DNA of 30,919 nucleotides from an uncultured Lachnospiraceae bacterium (GCA_905200565.1 CAJKKX010000001.1:1-30919), one strand, 5' to 3'. Counted from the first letter of the stretch, positions 9,001-16,864 are shown. A program made the numbers and translations. Notes: generated from the letters alone by a model not told the origin.

Positions 9001-10068
9001 ACGGCAGACAGCAAAGGAGGCCCGGTTCTTGATAAGTTTGTGATTGAATGTGTGGATAAGACGCCGGTTGCTCCAATTGCGGTAACAGGCGTGACCCTGG
9101 AGGAAGAGAACTTAACCATCCTGCGTGATAAGCCGTACGCACTGGTTCTTGCGACAGTCGCTCCGGTGAATGCGGGGAATCAGGAGGTGACCTATACCAG
9201 TTCCAACCCGGAGGTGGCAACCGTAGATGAAAATGGAATGGTCTTTGGCATTAAGAGCGGTCGGACGACCATTACCGTAACAACGGCAGACGGCGCAAAG
9301 ACGGCGCAGTGTCAGGTAACGGTTAAAATGTTTGAGGTAGAGAGTGTTTCCCTGAACATGGCAGAGGCAATCCTGACAAAGAAGGATCAGTCCGTGAAGC
9401 TTGTGGCAAAAGTTCTTCCGGAGGAAGCCATCAATAAAGAAGTGGCCTACACCAGTTCCAATCCGGCTGTGGCAACGGTAGATAAGGACGGGTTGGTAAA
9501 AGCGGTAGCAAACGGAGAAACCATAATTACGGTGACAACGGCGGACGGCGCAAAGACGGCACAGTGCCGGGTTACAGTAAAGATTCAGGAAGAGATAAAA
9601 CCGGACCCCGACAAACTGCCGAAGGGTGTTATCAAAGAAGGCCTGGAGGAAACGGTAGGAAGCGGGCGTTATCAGGTAATCAATGCAAAGAATAAGACGG
9701 CGAAACTGGTAAGCGTGATGAACCGAAAGGCAATGAAATTGAATGTTCCGGCGACCGTTAAGATCAATGGCGTCACCTGCAAGGTGGTTGAGGTCTGTGC
9801 GAAGGTTATGAAAGGAAATACCAGACTGAAAAAGGTAATTCTCGGTAAAAACGTTGCAAAGATTGGAAAACAGGCATTTAGCGGCTGTAAAAACCTGAAA
9901 ATGGTTCAGATGAAAGGAAAAGCGCTGAAAACAGTGCAGTCCGGCGCATGGAAAAACACGCATGCAAAGATGGTGGTAATCGCAAAGAAAATGGCGAAAA
10001 AACAGAAAGCGGCGCTCTTTAAAAAATTAAAGAGAGCTGGCATGAGCAAAAAGGGAAAAGTAAAATAA
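6085..10068 (+). CDS. Secreted multidomain GH29 alpha-L-fucosidase
   Basis: The enzyme probably removes alpha-linked L-fucose from host glycans outside the cell. I chose ATG 6085 because AGGAGAGG lies just upstream and a clean signal peptide follows (basic MRKKRTKKAG, hydrophobic core, likely cleavage after VCA at residue 29). The GH29 domain covers about residues 45-395, with KHHDGFCLW and VWMDGAKG; Asp227 is the likely nucleophile. Then follow an F5/8-type C domain (398-524), a beta-sandwich resembling a binding module (531-656), a Calx-beta-like domain (666-772), a helical spacer (776-843), a CBM6-like module starting VEAEAF (858-992), two Big2 Ig-like domains (998-1169) and a BspA-type leucine-rich end. 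The last ~35 residues are strongly basic. There is no LPXTG sortase signal, so anchoring may be by charge or not at all. The total is 1,327 aa. The substrate linkage is not readable; the sequence looks closer to the subfamily acting on alpha-1,3/1,4 fucose. Confidence 0.88.
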   Translation: MRKKRTKKAGIFLTLVLALGVTGGTAVCAADVGVTGLADKGTGAPEAWGAVPSPNQYRYQKDELAAFCHFGPNTFSGVEWGEHYGNTHPRDLFTLSEDFDAETMVRSMKEAGFKKLIITAKHHDGFCLWASDYTDYDVANTNYKNGQGDILAEISAACTQYDMDMGLYLSPWDIHEPSYGYYDANGNATTKENDVLDYNDYYNNQLQEILGNEKYGNNGHFVEVWMDGAKGSGANAQDYDFQRWFATIQANEGLEAGYDDDCMLFGAEAYTTVRWIGNELGLANEETWSKSKTDKKQNTIDSNRTGSNGTTVGFADGNQWTVPEADSRITSGWFWGNNKKTPKSVAELANMYFNSVGHNATLLLNIPPNNQGKVDQEILDRMLEFGQNVKDSFADNLAKNAAVTASEVRGNDIAFAPENVIDGDDDTYWTMEDGSTTGSLTLNLGGTKTFDLVTIEEGIQLGQRISSFCVEYRVGNGEWKNFAEGTTIGAKRICRNSAVKASEVRISITGSYAVPLISEVGVYKATEGFEIGSTIPDGLEVINVTDKDTSDGAGFAYSGWTAESGPQFIDGNAMWANAGKEATLTFHGSKVWLYGTKDSGHGTADIYIDGEKADSINTQSSPRETGVLIYESPDLADGPHTLRIVNTGTICLNAAAVLNNGGKGMIEFDIRTLDMEEDTEAEVVVRRVGGSTGEVKAIYENNPGSAVQGDYDVDGIGGEIVFANGETEKTVKIRTMRDDRVKGDIGFTVDLISAEAGAVLGFQTTIKVTIHDLDDPVRIEEAKATLEETQALLTNTSEELPEVRKLAKELSAYLAAREKTEVISVGDIVKLAKKLEEAVGGVELKFELPVGSEVKTVEAEAFLLDASQAVDQANKYVRYQENSNASGGKEVNWFEQGNRIYLPFTAPKAGIYKVTATYRSGRGESNPNALVWSGTNVAAGSKDVYGEEGAGAFHTAELNIEVTQAGDGELSFTADSKGGPVLDKFVIECVDKTPVAPIAVTGVTLEEENLTILRDKPYALVLATVAPVNAGNQEVTYTSSNPEVATVDENGMVFGIKSGRTTITVTTADGAKTAQCQVTVKMFEVESVSLNMAEAILTKKDQSVKLVAKVLPEEAINKEVAYTSSNPAVATVDKDGLVKAVANGETIITVTTADGAKTAQCRVTVKIQEEIKPDPDKLPKGVIKEGLEETVGSGRYQVINAKNKTAKLVSVMNRKAMKLNVPATVKINGVTCKVVEVCAKVMKGNTRLKKVILGKNVAKIGKQAFSGCKNLKMVQMKGKALKTVQSGAWKNTHAKMVVIAKKMAKKQKAALFKKLKRAGMSKKGKVK
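9085..9594 (+). repeat. Tandem duplication encoding two Big2 domains
   Basis: Two DNA copies offset by 255 bases (85 codons) share long near-identical blocks, for example ACCAGTTCCAA at 9196 and 9451, and ACAACGGC..GACGGCGCAAAGACGGC at 9280 and 9535. The copies are far more alike in their second halves than in their first, which indicates recent duplication or gene conversion within the fucosidase gene. Confidence 0.8.
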
Positions 10069-10080
10069 CAGAGAACAGAC

Positions 10081-10114
10081 AAAAGGAGTATCCTCTTTGC
10101 AGGATGCTCTTTTT
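10081..10114 (+). terminator. Terminator of the fucosidase gene
   Basis: AAAAGGAGTATCCT pairs with AGGATGCTCTTTTT around a CTTTGC loop, and the arm runs into T residues. It lies 12 bases after the stop codon. Confidence 0.85.
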
Positions 10115-10150
10115 GATAGTAGAAAAGAGATAATTTTCACAGGGTATTCT

Positions 10151-10179
10151 TTGACATCTTTCTGGAGGTATGATACACT
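10151..10179 (+). promoter_or_regulatory. Promoter for the TPR/AAA gene
   Basis: TTGACA is a perfect -35 box; TACACT follows after 17 bases. The predicted transcript starts about 30 bases before the start codon. Confidence 0.7.
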
Positions 10180-10215
10180 AAAATCAACTATGGGCAAATC
10201 ATTGAGGTGAAAATT

Positions 10216-12312
10216 TTGGATAAGTATGAATATAGTCTCAAGCTGGAAGAGATTAACAGGTTAGTGGAAAATGATAACTATGAAGATGCGGCAAGGATTG
10301 CAGATACGGTAGACTGGAAACGCGTGCGGAATGTAAGGACGCTCTGCATGGTCAGTGAGATTTATGAGGCAAACGGAAGGCTGGAGGACAGCAAAGCGGT
10401 TCTGATGCGGGCTTACCGCCGCTCCCAGATGGGGCGTATGATTCTCTACCGCCTGACAGAAGTAGCGATTAAGATGAAGGAATTTGACGAGGCAATTGAA
10501 TATTACAGTGAATTTGTGGATATTGCGCCAAATGATAATTCCCGTTACGTTTTAAAGTATAAGATTTACAGAGGAAGAGGTTCCAAAATTCAGGATCAGA
10601 TTGCGATTCTGGAGGATTATAAAGAAAAAGAGTATACGGAAAAGTGGGCGTATGAACTGGCAAACCTTTATTATAAAGCCGGGGAATATGAAAAATGTGT
10701 AGAGGAGTGCGATGATCTGGTTCTCTGGTTCCGGCAGGGAAAATATGTCATCCGGGCGCTGGAACTGAAAAGAAAGCTTGCGCCTTTGAGTGCGGAGCAG
10801 CAGATGATCTATGACCACCGGAACGAGCATGTGCCAAATAAGGCCGAGCTGGTGGAAGCAGTGGTGCCGGGACTTGAAAAGGTGATTACGGAAAGTATGC
10901 CGACTTCGGAGGAAGAGGCGATCACGGACAATATTATTACGGAAGCACAGAGAGAACTTGCGCAGGCGGTGGCGCAGCATACGGCGGAAGTGCAGGAGGA
11001 AGTGCAGGAGACGGCCGTGCCAGCCGGGAGCCGCATGGATACGGAGGAAAAAGAGGAGCCGGAAACGGTTTCTCAGGAGCCTGTATTCGATGTGGAGGAC
11101 TTGCAGAGAGAGCTTGCGAACAGTATGCGGGAAATTGTGTCCGGTATGACGAGGAAGGAAAGTGAAGAAGGCGTTATCGAGCCGATGAATGACAAACCTT
11201 TTCATGAGGAAAAGGCTTCCGTGGAACCAGAAAAGCCGCAGGTGAATATTGACGACGTATTGACAGCGATGGCTGTGGAGTCACTCGGAAACCGGACGCC
11301 GATGGAAGCGGCGGTCACGTTAGAAAAGCAGGAAAGCCCGTCTGTGGAAGAAGCACAGCCGGCTCCTCAGGAACGGAAGGAAGAGACAGAAGAGCCGCAA
11401 ATGCAGACGGAAACGGTTCCGGCCGGAGATACGATTGATTTGTCAGCGGCTCTGGAGCGTGCGGCAGGCGTGGAAAATATGAGGCCGGGCGTTTCGGAAG
11501 AAAGTCCTGTTCCGGAACAGCCAAAAAAGGAGGAACCACTTGATGCAGCTCCCAAGCTTACGCTGGATGAGCAGTACATTTTCTCGTATTTTTCTTCGAT
11601 TCAGGGACTGAGGGAACAGATCGCTATGGCGCTTGCGGATGCGAAGCGCAAGCTTAAGATGGACCGCACTTCAAGAAGCGGGAATATCGTGGTTACCGGG
11701 CTTCCGGGAAGCGGAAGAACGACGCTGGCGATTCGGATTGCCAAGGCTTTGAGCAAATTCAAAGGCGAAAGCTCTGCAAGGATTGCCAAGATTTATGCGG
11801 AGGATTTTAATAAGAAGGATATTGCAAGTACGATTGCAAAGATTGCCGGAGGCACGCTGATTATTGAGGAGGCGGGCGATCTGGCGGAGGGAGTCATCCT
11901 ACAGCTCTCTAAGGCGATGGAGTTCCGTACGGATGGATTGATTATCATTCTGGAGGATGAGAAGCACTTGCTGAAAGCATTGTTTGAAAAATATCCGGCG
12001 CTGGCGGAGAAGTTTACTTCTGAGGTGACGGTTCCGATTTTTACCAATGATGAGCTGGTGGCATTTGGAAAGACGTATGCTTTTGAAGAGGATTATAAGG
12101 TGGATGATGCGGCGACGATGGTTCTGTATAACCGTATTGGAGAGCTTCAGACGCCGGAGCGTCCGGTCACGGTGCTGGATGTGAAGGACATCGTAGATCA
12201 GGCGATTAAAAATACCGAGCGGTTTGGCGTCCGCAAGCTGGGAATGATCCTCAGCAAGAAGAGATATGATGAGGATGACAGAATCATTCTCTATGAAAAA
12301 GATTTTAAATAA
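10216..12312 (+). CDS. TPR-repeat protein with C-terminal AAA-type ATPase domain, unknown function
   Basis: The N-terminal ~215 residues are helical TPR-like repeats (for example YEDAARIADTVDW, EFDEAIEYYSEFVDIAPND, AGEYEKCVEECDDL). A long acidic, Glu/Pro-rich linker runs from about 215 to 445 and looks disordered. The C-terminal ~250 residues form an ATPase with Walker A GLPGSGRTT (495-503) and Walker B-like GGTLIIEEAGDL (Glu551, Glu552). There is no signal peptide or membrane helix, so it is cytosolic. I recall similar proteins across Lachnospiraceae, always unnamed, and do not know a demonstrated role; a scaffold or remodelling ATPase is only inferred from the domains. The start is probably TTG 10216, spaced six bases from GAGGTGA; GTG 10207 overlaps that site. 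It has its own promoter and terminator and so is monocistronic. Confidence 0.8.
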   Translation: MDKYEYSLKLEEINRLVENDNYEDAARIADTVDWKRVRNVRTLCMVSEIYEANGRLEDSKAVLMRAYRRSQMGRMILYRLTEVAIKMKEFDEAIEYYSEFVDIAPNDNSRYVLKYKIYRGRGSKIQDQIAILEDYKEKEYTEKWAYELANLYYKAGEYEKCVEECDDLVLWFRQGKYVIRALELKRKLAPLSAEQQMIYDHRNEHVPNKAELVEAVVPGLEKVITESMPTSEEEAITDNIITEAQRELAQAVAQHTAEVQEEVQETAVPAGSRMDTEEKEEPETVSQEPVFDVEDLQRELANSMREIVSGMTRKESEEGVIEPMNDKPFHEEKASVEPEKPQVNIDDVLTAMAVESLGNRTPMEAAVTLEKQESPSVEEAQPAPQERKEETEEPQMQTETVPAGDTIDLSAALERAAGVENMRPGVSEESPVPEQPKKEEPLDAAPKLTLDEQYIFSYFSSIQGLREQIAMALADAKRKLKMDRTSRSGNIVVTGLPGSGRTTLAIRIAKALSKFKGESSARIAKIYAEDFNKKDIASTIAKIAGGTLIIEEAGDLAEGVILQLSKAMEFRTDGLIIILEDEKHLLKALFEKYPALAEKFTSEVTVPIFTNDELVAFGKTYAFEEDYKVDDAATMVLYNRIGELQTPERPVTVLDVKDIVDQAIKNTERFGVRKLGMILSKKRYDEDDRIILYEKDFK

Positions 12313-12318
12313 AAAAGC

Positions 12319-12377
12319 AAAAAGCCCTTTGGGGAGAGGAATTTTTTGAGATTCCTTTTCCGGAAGGGCTTTTTTTT
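12319..12377 (+). terminator. Terminator of the TPR/AAA gene
   Basis: AAAAAGCCCTT (12319-12329) pairs with AAGGGCTTTTT (12364-12374), with a second inner stem AGGAAT/ATTCCT, followed by a T8 run. This is a strong Rho-independent terminator seven bases after the stop. Confidence 0.9.
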
Positions 12378-12428
12378 AGTGCCTTTGGAGCGGAAAGTCT
12401 GAAACTCAAAGTTTTGGAGCGTTCAACC

Positions 12429-12457
12429 TTGACATCTTATATACCGAGCGGTATATT
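12429..12457 (+). promoter_or_regulatory. Promoter of the tetR-GH13-glgB cluster
   Basis: A perfect TTGACA is followed after 17 bases by TATATT. The whole spacer between the boxes is occupied by the palindrome at 12439-12456, so binding there would block RNA polymerase. Confidence 0.8.
12439..12456. promoter_or_regulatory. TetR-type operator palindrome
   Basis: ATATACCGAGCGGTATAT is an 18-bp perfect palindrome with a 2-base centre. It resembles ATACCG-n2-CGGTAT operators of TetR-family repressors and lies between the -35 and -10 boxes, overlapping the latter. The adjacent gene encodes a TetR regulator, so autorepression is the natural reading. Confidence 0.78.
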
Positions 12458-12502
12458 AATAGATAAGGAGGCGGAAAGGCCGGACGAGAGGATGTGAAAG
12501 CC

Positions 12503-13078
12503 GTGGATAACAGGGAAAAAATTTTGCAATGCGCCCTGGAACTGTTCTATGCAAGGGGCTACGATGCAGTGGGGGTTCAGGAGATTGCCGATAAGGCGGG
12601 TGTGACGAAACCTACCATGTATTATTATTTTGGCAGCAAATATGGATTGCTGGAAGCGCTTGTGAATGAAAAGCTGTCAAACCTGAATACCGCCATGCGC
12701 CAGGCGGCGGATTATCACGGCAACGTGCCAGAAACGCTTTACCGGATGGCGTCGCAGCTTATTGATCTCGCCAATGAAAACCGGAAGATGTACGTGCTGA
12801 TGATGGCGCTTTATTACTCTGCAAAGGAAAATGAGGCGTATCGGGCCATCCGCCCGCTGATTACGGAATTGTATGGAATTGTAGTGCGCTTCTTTGAGGA
12901 TGCGACGCCGCAGCTTGGAAACATCAGAGGAAGGCAGGAGCAGTTTGCGCTGGGATTTTTAGGAATTCTGAACCAGTATATTCTCTGGATGTGTGAAAAG
13001 ACAGAAGAGGGATGTGTGGTGGAAGAGGAGAAGAAGCATTCCCTTGTAAATCAGTTTATGTATGGAATCTTTACTTAA
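12503..13078 (+). CDS. TetR/AcrR family transcriptional regulator
   Basis: The N-terminal DNA-binding domain is classical: REKILQCALELFYARGYDAV, then VQEIADKAGVTKPTMYYYFGSK as the helix-turn-helix, followed by GLLEALV. The remaining ~135 residues are helical and would bind an unknown ligand and form the dimer. The 191-aa length is typical. GTG 12503 is preferred because GAGAGG ends 11 bases upstream; GTG 12494, adding MKA, sits too near the same site but cannot be excluded. A perfect palindrome inside its promoter indicates autoregulation. The GH13 gene starts 29 bases after its stop with no terminator between them, so it is probably under the same control. Confidence 0.9.
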   Translation: MDNREKILQCALELFYARGYDAVGVQEIADKAGVTKPTMYYYFGSKYGLLEALVNEKLSNLNTAMRQAADYHGNVPETLYRMASQLIDLANENRKMYVLMMALYYSAKENEAYRAIRPLITELYGIVVRFFEDATPQLGNIRGRQEQFALGFLGILNQYILWMCEKTEEGCVVEEEKKHSLVNQFMYGIFT

Positions 13079-13107
13079 AATACAGGATTTGACTTGGAGG
13101 TATGACA

Positions 13108-14457
13108 ATGAGCAAATGGTATAACGAGGCAGTCTTTTATCATATCTATCCGTTGGGATTGACGGGCGCGCCAAAGGACAATAAGGAACCTGAGATTGTT
13201 CACAGAATAAGGGAGCTTTATCCGTGGATTGAACATATCCGAAATCTGGGATGCACGGCAATCTATATCGGGCCGCTGTTTGAGTCTACGACGCATGGAT
13301 ATGATACGAGGGACTATCGGATGGTAGACCGCAGGCTTGGGGATAACGAAGATTTTAAGGAGTTTGTGAGGCGTTCCCATGAGGCGGGAATCCGGGTCGT
13401 TGTGGACGGGGTGTTTAATCACACGGGAAGAGAGTTCTTCGCATTTCAGGATATTCAGAAGAATCGGGAAAGCTCCCGGTATTGCGGATGGTATAAGGGT
13501 GTGAATTTCGGGTGGGACAGCCCGTATCACGACGGTTTTGGATATGAAGCATGGAGAAACTGCTTTGAGCTGGCGAACTTAAATCTCTGGAATCAGGAAG
13601 TGCGGGATTATCTGCTGGATGTGATCCGCTTCTGGATCCGGGAGTTTGACATTGACGGTATCCGCCTGGACTGTGCGGACTGTCTGGACTTTGAGTTTAT
13701 GAAGCAGATGCGCCATGCGGTACGGGAGAAAGAGGATTTCTGGCTGATGGGAGAGGTCATCCACGGAGATTACGCAAGATGGGCAAATGACGAGATGCTT
13801 CATTCGGTGACAAACTATGAACTTCACAAAGGGCTGTATTCCGGGCATAACGATCATAATTATTTCGAGATCGCACATACGATCCGCCGGGAGTTTGATG
13901 AAAACGGCGGGATTTACAGGGGAAGGACACTGTATTCTTTCGTGGATAATCATGACGTTGACCGGATTATGAGTAAGCTGAATAACAAAGAGCATATTTA
14001 TCCGGTGTACACGCTGCTTTATACCCTGCCGGGAATCCCATCCATTTATTATGGTTCCGAGTGGGGGATTGAGGGAAAGAAAATGGGTGCGAACGATGAC
14101 GGAATGCGTCCGTGCCTGGAGCTTTCCAGGATGCAGGAAGAGAATGCGCATCCGAAGCTGACAGAGCACATTCGGAAGCTGGGAGAGATGAGGAAAGGAA
14201 ATGAAGTTCTGGCAGAAGGAAAATACCGGGAGCTGCTGCTGACGAACCGCCAGTATGCTTTTGCGCGAATTCTCGGAGACCAGGCGGTCATGGTGGCGGT
14301 AAACAATGACGAAGCGCCGGTGCAGATGTCGGTTCCGCTTCCTGTCGCGGCAGACACCTGTATTGACGCCTTTACCGGGGAGGAACTGACGTCGGAGAGC
14401 GGCAGACTGAATTTTGAACTGAAAGCCTGCGAAAGCAGGATCATCAATATAAAATAA
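13108..14457 (+). CDS. Intracellular GH13 alpha-amylase family glycosidase
   Basis: The 449-aa protein has the GH13 (beta/alpha)8-barrel motifs: VVVDGVFNHTG, GIRLDCAD with nucleophile Asp188, MGEVIHG with acid/base Glu216, and FVDNHDVDR with Asp283. A short C-terminal beta domain follows. There is no signal peptide, so it acts on internal alpha-glucans such as maltodextrin or glycogen. The exact specificity (amylase, maltodextrin glucosidase or transferase) cannot be settled. TTGGAGG is seven bases before ATG 13108, while the in-frame ATG 13102 is one base from it and was rejected. It lies 29 bases after tetR and 78 before glgB, so the three look like one operon for storage-glucan handling. 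Confidence 0.9.
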   Translation: MSKWYNEAVFYHIYPLGLTGAPKDNKEPEIVHRIRELYPWIEHIRNLGCTAIYIGPLFESTTHGYDTRDYRMVDRRLGDNEDFKEFVRRSHEAGIRVVVDGVFNHTGREFFAFQDIQKNRESSRYCGWYKGVNFGWDSPYHDGFGYEAWRNCFELANLNLWNQEVRDYLLDVIRFWIREFDIDGIRLDCADCLDFEFMKQMRHAVREKEDFWLMGEVIHGDYARWANDEMLHSVTNYELHKGLYSGHNDHNYFEIAHTIRREFDENGGIYRGRTLYSFVDNHDVDRIMSKLNNKEHIYPVYTLLYTLPGIPSIYYGSEWGIEGKKMGANDDGMRPCLELSRMQEENAHPKLTEHIRKLGEMRKGNEVLAEGKYRELLLTNRQYAFARILGDQAVMVAVNNDEAPVQMSVPLPVAADTCIDAFTGEELTSESGRLNFELKACESRIINIK

Positions 14458-14535
14458 AAGCAGAGGCAATGGGTTCGGAGGTAAGCTTTTGAACCTGCCA
14501 GGATGACGCGGCAAGTGCGTCGGAAAGGGGAAAGG

Positions 14536-16509
14536 ATGAACAAAAGAACATCAAAAAAGAGGGCGGCAAAGCAGGCAGAGAAGAAAACGACGATGGCAAG
14601 ACCACTGGAGGAAGAGCTTTTTGTTGGCGAGCTGGATCAGTATCTGTTTGGCCAGGGAACGCATTATGATATTTACAGAAAGCTGGGAGCGCATAAGACA
14701 AAGAGAAACGGAAAGACAGGAATTTATTTTGCGGTCTGGGCGCCAAACGCCAAAGAAGTGCATTTGATTGGTGAGTTTAACGGATGGGATGAGAGCAGCA
14801 TTCCCATGAAACGGCTGGAGCCGCTTGGCATTTATGAGGTATTTGTACCGGAAGCAAAAATAGGAATGCTGTATAAATATCTGGTTCATGCAAAGGACGG
14901 CAGAAAGCTTTATAAGGCAGATCCTTTTGCAAATGCTTCTGAACTGCGTCCGGGAAACGCGTCAAAAATCGCAGATATTACTGGCTTCCGGTGGGGGGAC
15001 AGTGCATGGATGAAGCAAAGAGAAACGCAGAACGTGGACGAGATGCCGATGAGTATTTACGAAGTGCATCCCGGTTCCTGGAAAAAACATCCGTGCAAGG
15101 CCGAAGATGAGGACGGATTTTATAATTATAAGGAGCTGGCGCACGCGCTGGCAGACTATGTAAAAGAGATGGGATATACGCATGTGGAGCTGATGGGAAT
15201 TGCGGAGCATCCGTTTGACGGTTCCTGGGGGTATCAGGTGACGGGCTATTATGCGCCGACCGCCCGTTATGGGTCTCCCGCAGATTTTATGTACCTGGTC
15301 AATTATCTGCATAAAAATAAGATTGGAGTGATTCTGGACTGGGTTCCGGCACATTTTCCAAGAGATGCGCACGGACTGGCGGAATTTGACGGAACCTGCG
15401 TGTATGAATATGCAGATCCCAGAAAAGGAGAGCACCCGGACTGGGGGACAAAAGTCTTTGATTTTGGGAAAAATGAAGTAAAGAATTTCCTCATTGCCAA
15501 TGCGTTGTTCTGGATTGAGCAGTTTCATGTGGACGCTCTGCGCGTGGATGCGGTGGCATCCATCCTCTATCTGGATTACGGCAGACAGGACGGGCAGTGG
15601 GCGCCGAATCAATACGGGGGAAATAAGAATCTGGAAGCCATCGAGTTTTTTAAGCACTTAAACAGTGTGGTACTGGGGAGGAATCACGGGACGATGATGA
15701 TTGCGGAGGAGTCTACCGCATGGCCGAAGGTGACGGGAAAGCCGGAGGAGGACGGACTTGGGTTCTCGATGAAATGGAATATGGGATGGATGAACGATTT
15801 CCTGGAATACATGAAGCTTGACCCGTATTTCCGTAAGTATAACCATAATAAGATGACGTTTTCCATGACGTATACATATTCGGAAAAGTACATTCTGGTA
15901 TTGTCTCATGACGAAGTGGTACACCTGAAATGTTCGATGATTAATAAGATGCCGGGACTTTACGACGATAAGTTTGCGAACCTGAAAGCCGGCTATTCCT
16001 TTATGATCGGACATCCCGGAAAGAAACTGCTCTTTATGGGGCAGGAGTTTGCCCAGTTCCAGGAGTGGAGCGAGGCGAGAGAGCTGGACTGGTATCTGCT
16101 GAGCGAGGAGAAGCACAGGCAGCTCCAGAATTATGTGAAGGCGCTTCTGCATCTGTATAAAAGCAATCCGGCATGTTATCAGGCGGATAACCGCCCGGAA
16201 GGATTTGAATGGATCAATGCAAACGACGGGGACAGAAGTATTTTCAGCTTTGTGCGCCATTCTGCGGATGGAAAGAACAACCTGCTCTTCGTGGTGAATT
16301 TCACGCCGGTGGCAAGGCCGGATTACCGTGTGGGCGTGCCGAAAAGAAAACAGTACCGTCTGCTTTTAAACAGCGATGCGGCAGAGTTTGGCGGAACCGG
16401 GAAGGAGCAGCCGGAGGTTTACCGGGCTGTAACAAAGGAATGTGACGGAAGGAAGTATTCCTTTGCTTATGATCTTCCTGCTTATGGAGTGGCAGTATTT
16501 AAATTTTAA
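14536..16509 (+). CDS. glgB: 1,4-alpha-glucan branching enzyme
   Basis: GlgB cuts an alpha-1,4 chain and rejoins it as an alpha-1,6 branch in glycogen. A CBM48 module lies at about residues 40-140 (GIYFAVWAPNAKEVHLIGEF). The GH13 barrel carries LRVDAVAS (nucleophile Asp338), MMIAEESTAW (Glu391) and LSHDEVVH (Asp459), and family features include HPFDGSWGYQVTGYYAPTAR and FMGQEFAQF. The 657-aa length is normal. ATG 14536 follows AAAGGGG by five bases; ATG 14503 lacks a site. The N-terminus is unusually basic (NKRTSKKRAAKQAEKK), an extension of about 20 residues. glgA, glgC and glgP are not in this window. Confidence 0.95.
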   Translation: MNKRTSKKRAAKQAEKKTTMARPLEEELFVGELDQYLFGQGTHYDIYRKLGAHKTKRNGKTGIYFAVWAPNAKEVHLIGEFNGWDESSIPMKRLEPLGIYEVFVPEAKIGMLYKYLVHAKDGRKLYKADPFANASELRPGNASKIADITGFRWGDSAWMKQRETQNVDEMPMSIYEVHPGSWKKHPCKAEDEDGFYNYKELAHALADYVKEMGYTHVELMGIAEHPFDGSWGYQVTGYYAPTARYGSPADFMYLVNYLHKNKIGVILDWVPAHFPRDAHGLAEFDGTCVYEYADPRKGEHPDWGTKVFDFGKNEVKNFLIANALFWIEQFHVDALRVDAVASILYLDYGRQDGQWAPNQYGGNKNLEAIEFFKHLNSVVLGRNHGTMMIAEESTAWPKVTGKPEEDGLGFSMKWNMGWMNDFLEYMKLDPYFRKYNHNKMTFSMTYTYSEKYILVLSHDEVVHLKCSMINKMPGLYDDKFANLKAGYSFMIGHPGKKLLFMGQEFAQFQEWSEARELDWYLLSEEKHRQLQNYVKALLHLYKSNPACYQADNRPEGFEWINANDGDRSIFSFVRHSADGKNNLLFVVNFTPVARPDYRVGVPKRKQYRLLLNSDAAEFGGTGKEQPEVYRAVTKECDGRKYSFAYDLPAYGVAVFKF

Positions 16510-16518
16510 AGAGACCGG

Positions 16519-16554
16519 AAAAGCGGTGGAACGGAATGTTTCGCCGCTTTTTTT
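16519..16554 (+). terminator. Terminator after glgB
   Basis: AAAAGCGG (16519-16526) pairs with CCGCTTTT (16544-16551), with an inner GAA/TTC extension, and runs into T residues. It separates glgB from bofA by 37 bases, so bofA needs read-through or its own promoter. Confidence 0.8.
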
Positions 16555-16591
16555 CATACATTTTTCTGAAAAGCGGACAGAGGGTGTGCGG

Positions 16592-16864
16592 ATGGAAAAA
16601 GGGCAGGGGATTTTTTTGCTTTTGGGCGTGTGTGTGATGGTATTGATGATTGCGGGATGGCAGAAGAGAGCGGCCATTTTGAAAAATTTTCTGCTGCGTC
16701 TGGCTTTGGGAACAGCCGTAATTCTGGCGGCGAATTATGGATTGAGGGAGGCCGGAATTCATCTGGCGGTGGGGCTGAACCTGTTTAGCCTGCTTTCTGC
16801 CGGGACGCTGGGGCTTCCGGGCGTGGCGATGCTGTACGGGATTGCATGGTGCGGGGTGCTGTGA
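16592..16864 (+). CDS. bofA: Pro-sigma-K processing inhibitor BofA family protein
   Basis: In Bacillus, BofA holds the SpoIVFB protease inactive in the outer forespore membrane until the forespore signals. This 90-aa membrane protein has three hydrophobic segments (IFLLLGVCVMVLMIAGW, LALGTAVILAANYG and the C-terminal part). The end VGLNLFSLLSAGTLGLPGVA followed by MLYGIAW matches the family's conserved tail. I chose ATG 16592 over upstream in-frame codons because AGAGGGTG precedes it and the hydrophobic N-terminus begins there. It implies a spore-forming ancestry. SpoIVFB is often missing in Clostridia, so the actual target here is uncertain. Confidence 0.85.
   Translation: MEKGQGIFLLLGVCVMVLMIAGWQKRAAILKNFLLRLALGTAVILAANYGLREAGIHLAVGLNLFSLLSAGTLGLPGVAMLYGIAWCGVL

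Noticed and set aside
9085..9594. Repeated DNA considered as a CRISPR-like array
   Set aside because: The repeats are long, in frame and code for Ig-like domains; there are no short regular spacers anywhere in the window.
9112..9963. 283-codon minus-strand frame inside the fucosidase gene
   Set aside because: Opposite the Big2 and BspA-like region; composition (Cys, His, Phe, Arg) is that of a shadow frame.
13579..14514. 311-codon minus-strand frame over the GH13 gene
   Set aside because: Antisense shadow of a well-conserved enzyme gene, with no ribosome site or family similarity.
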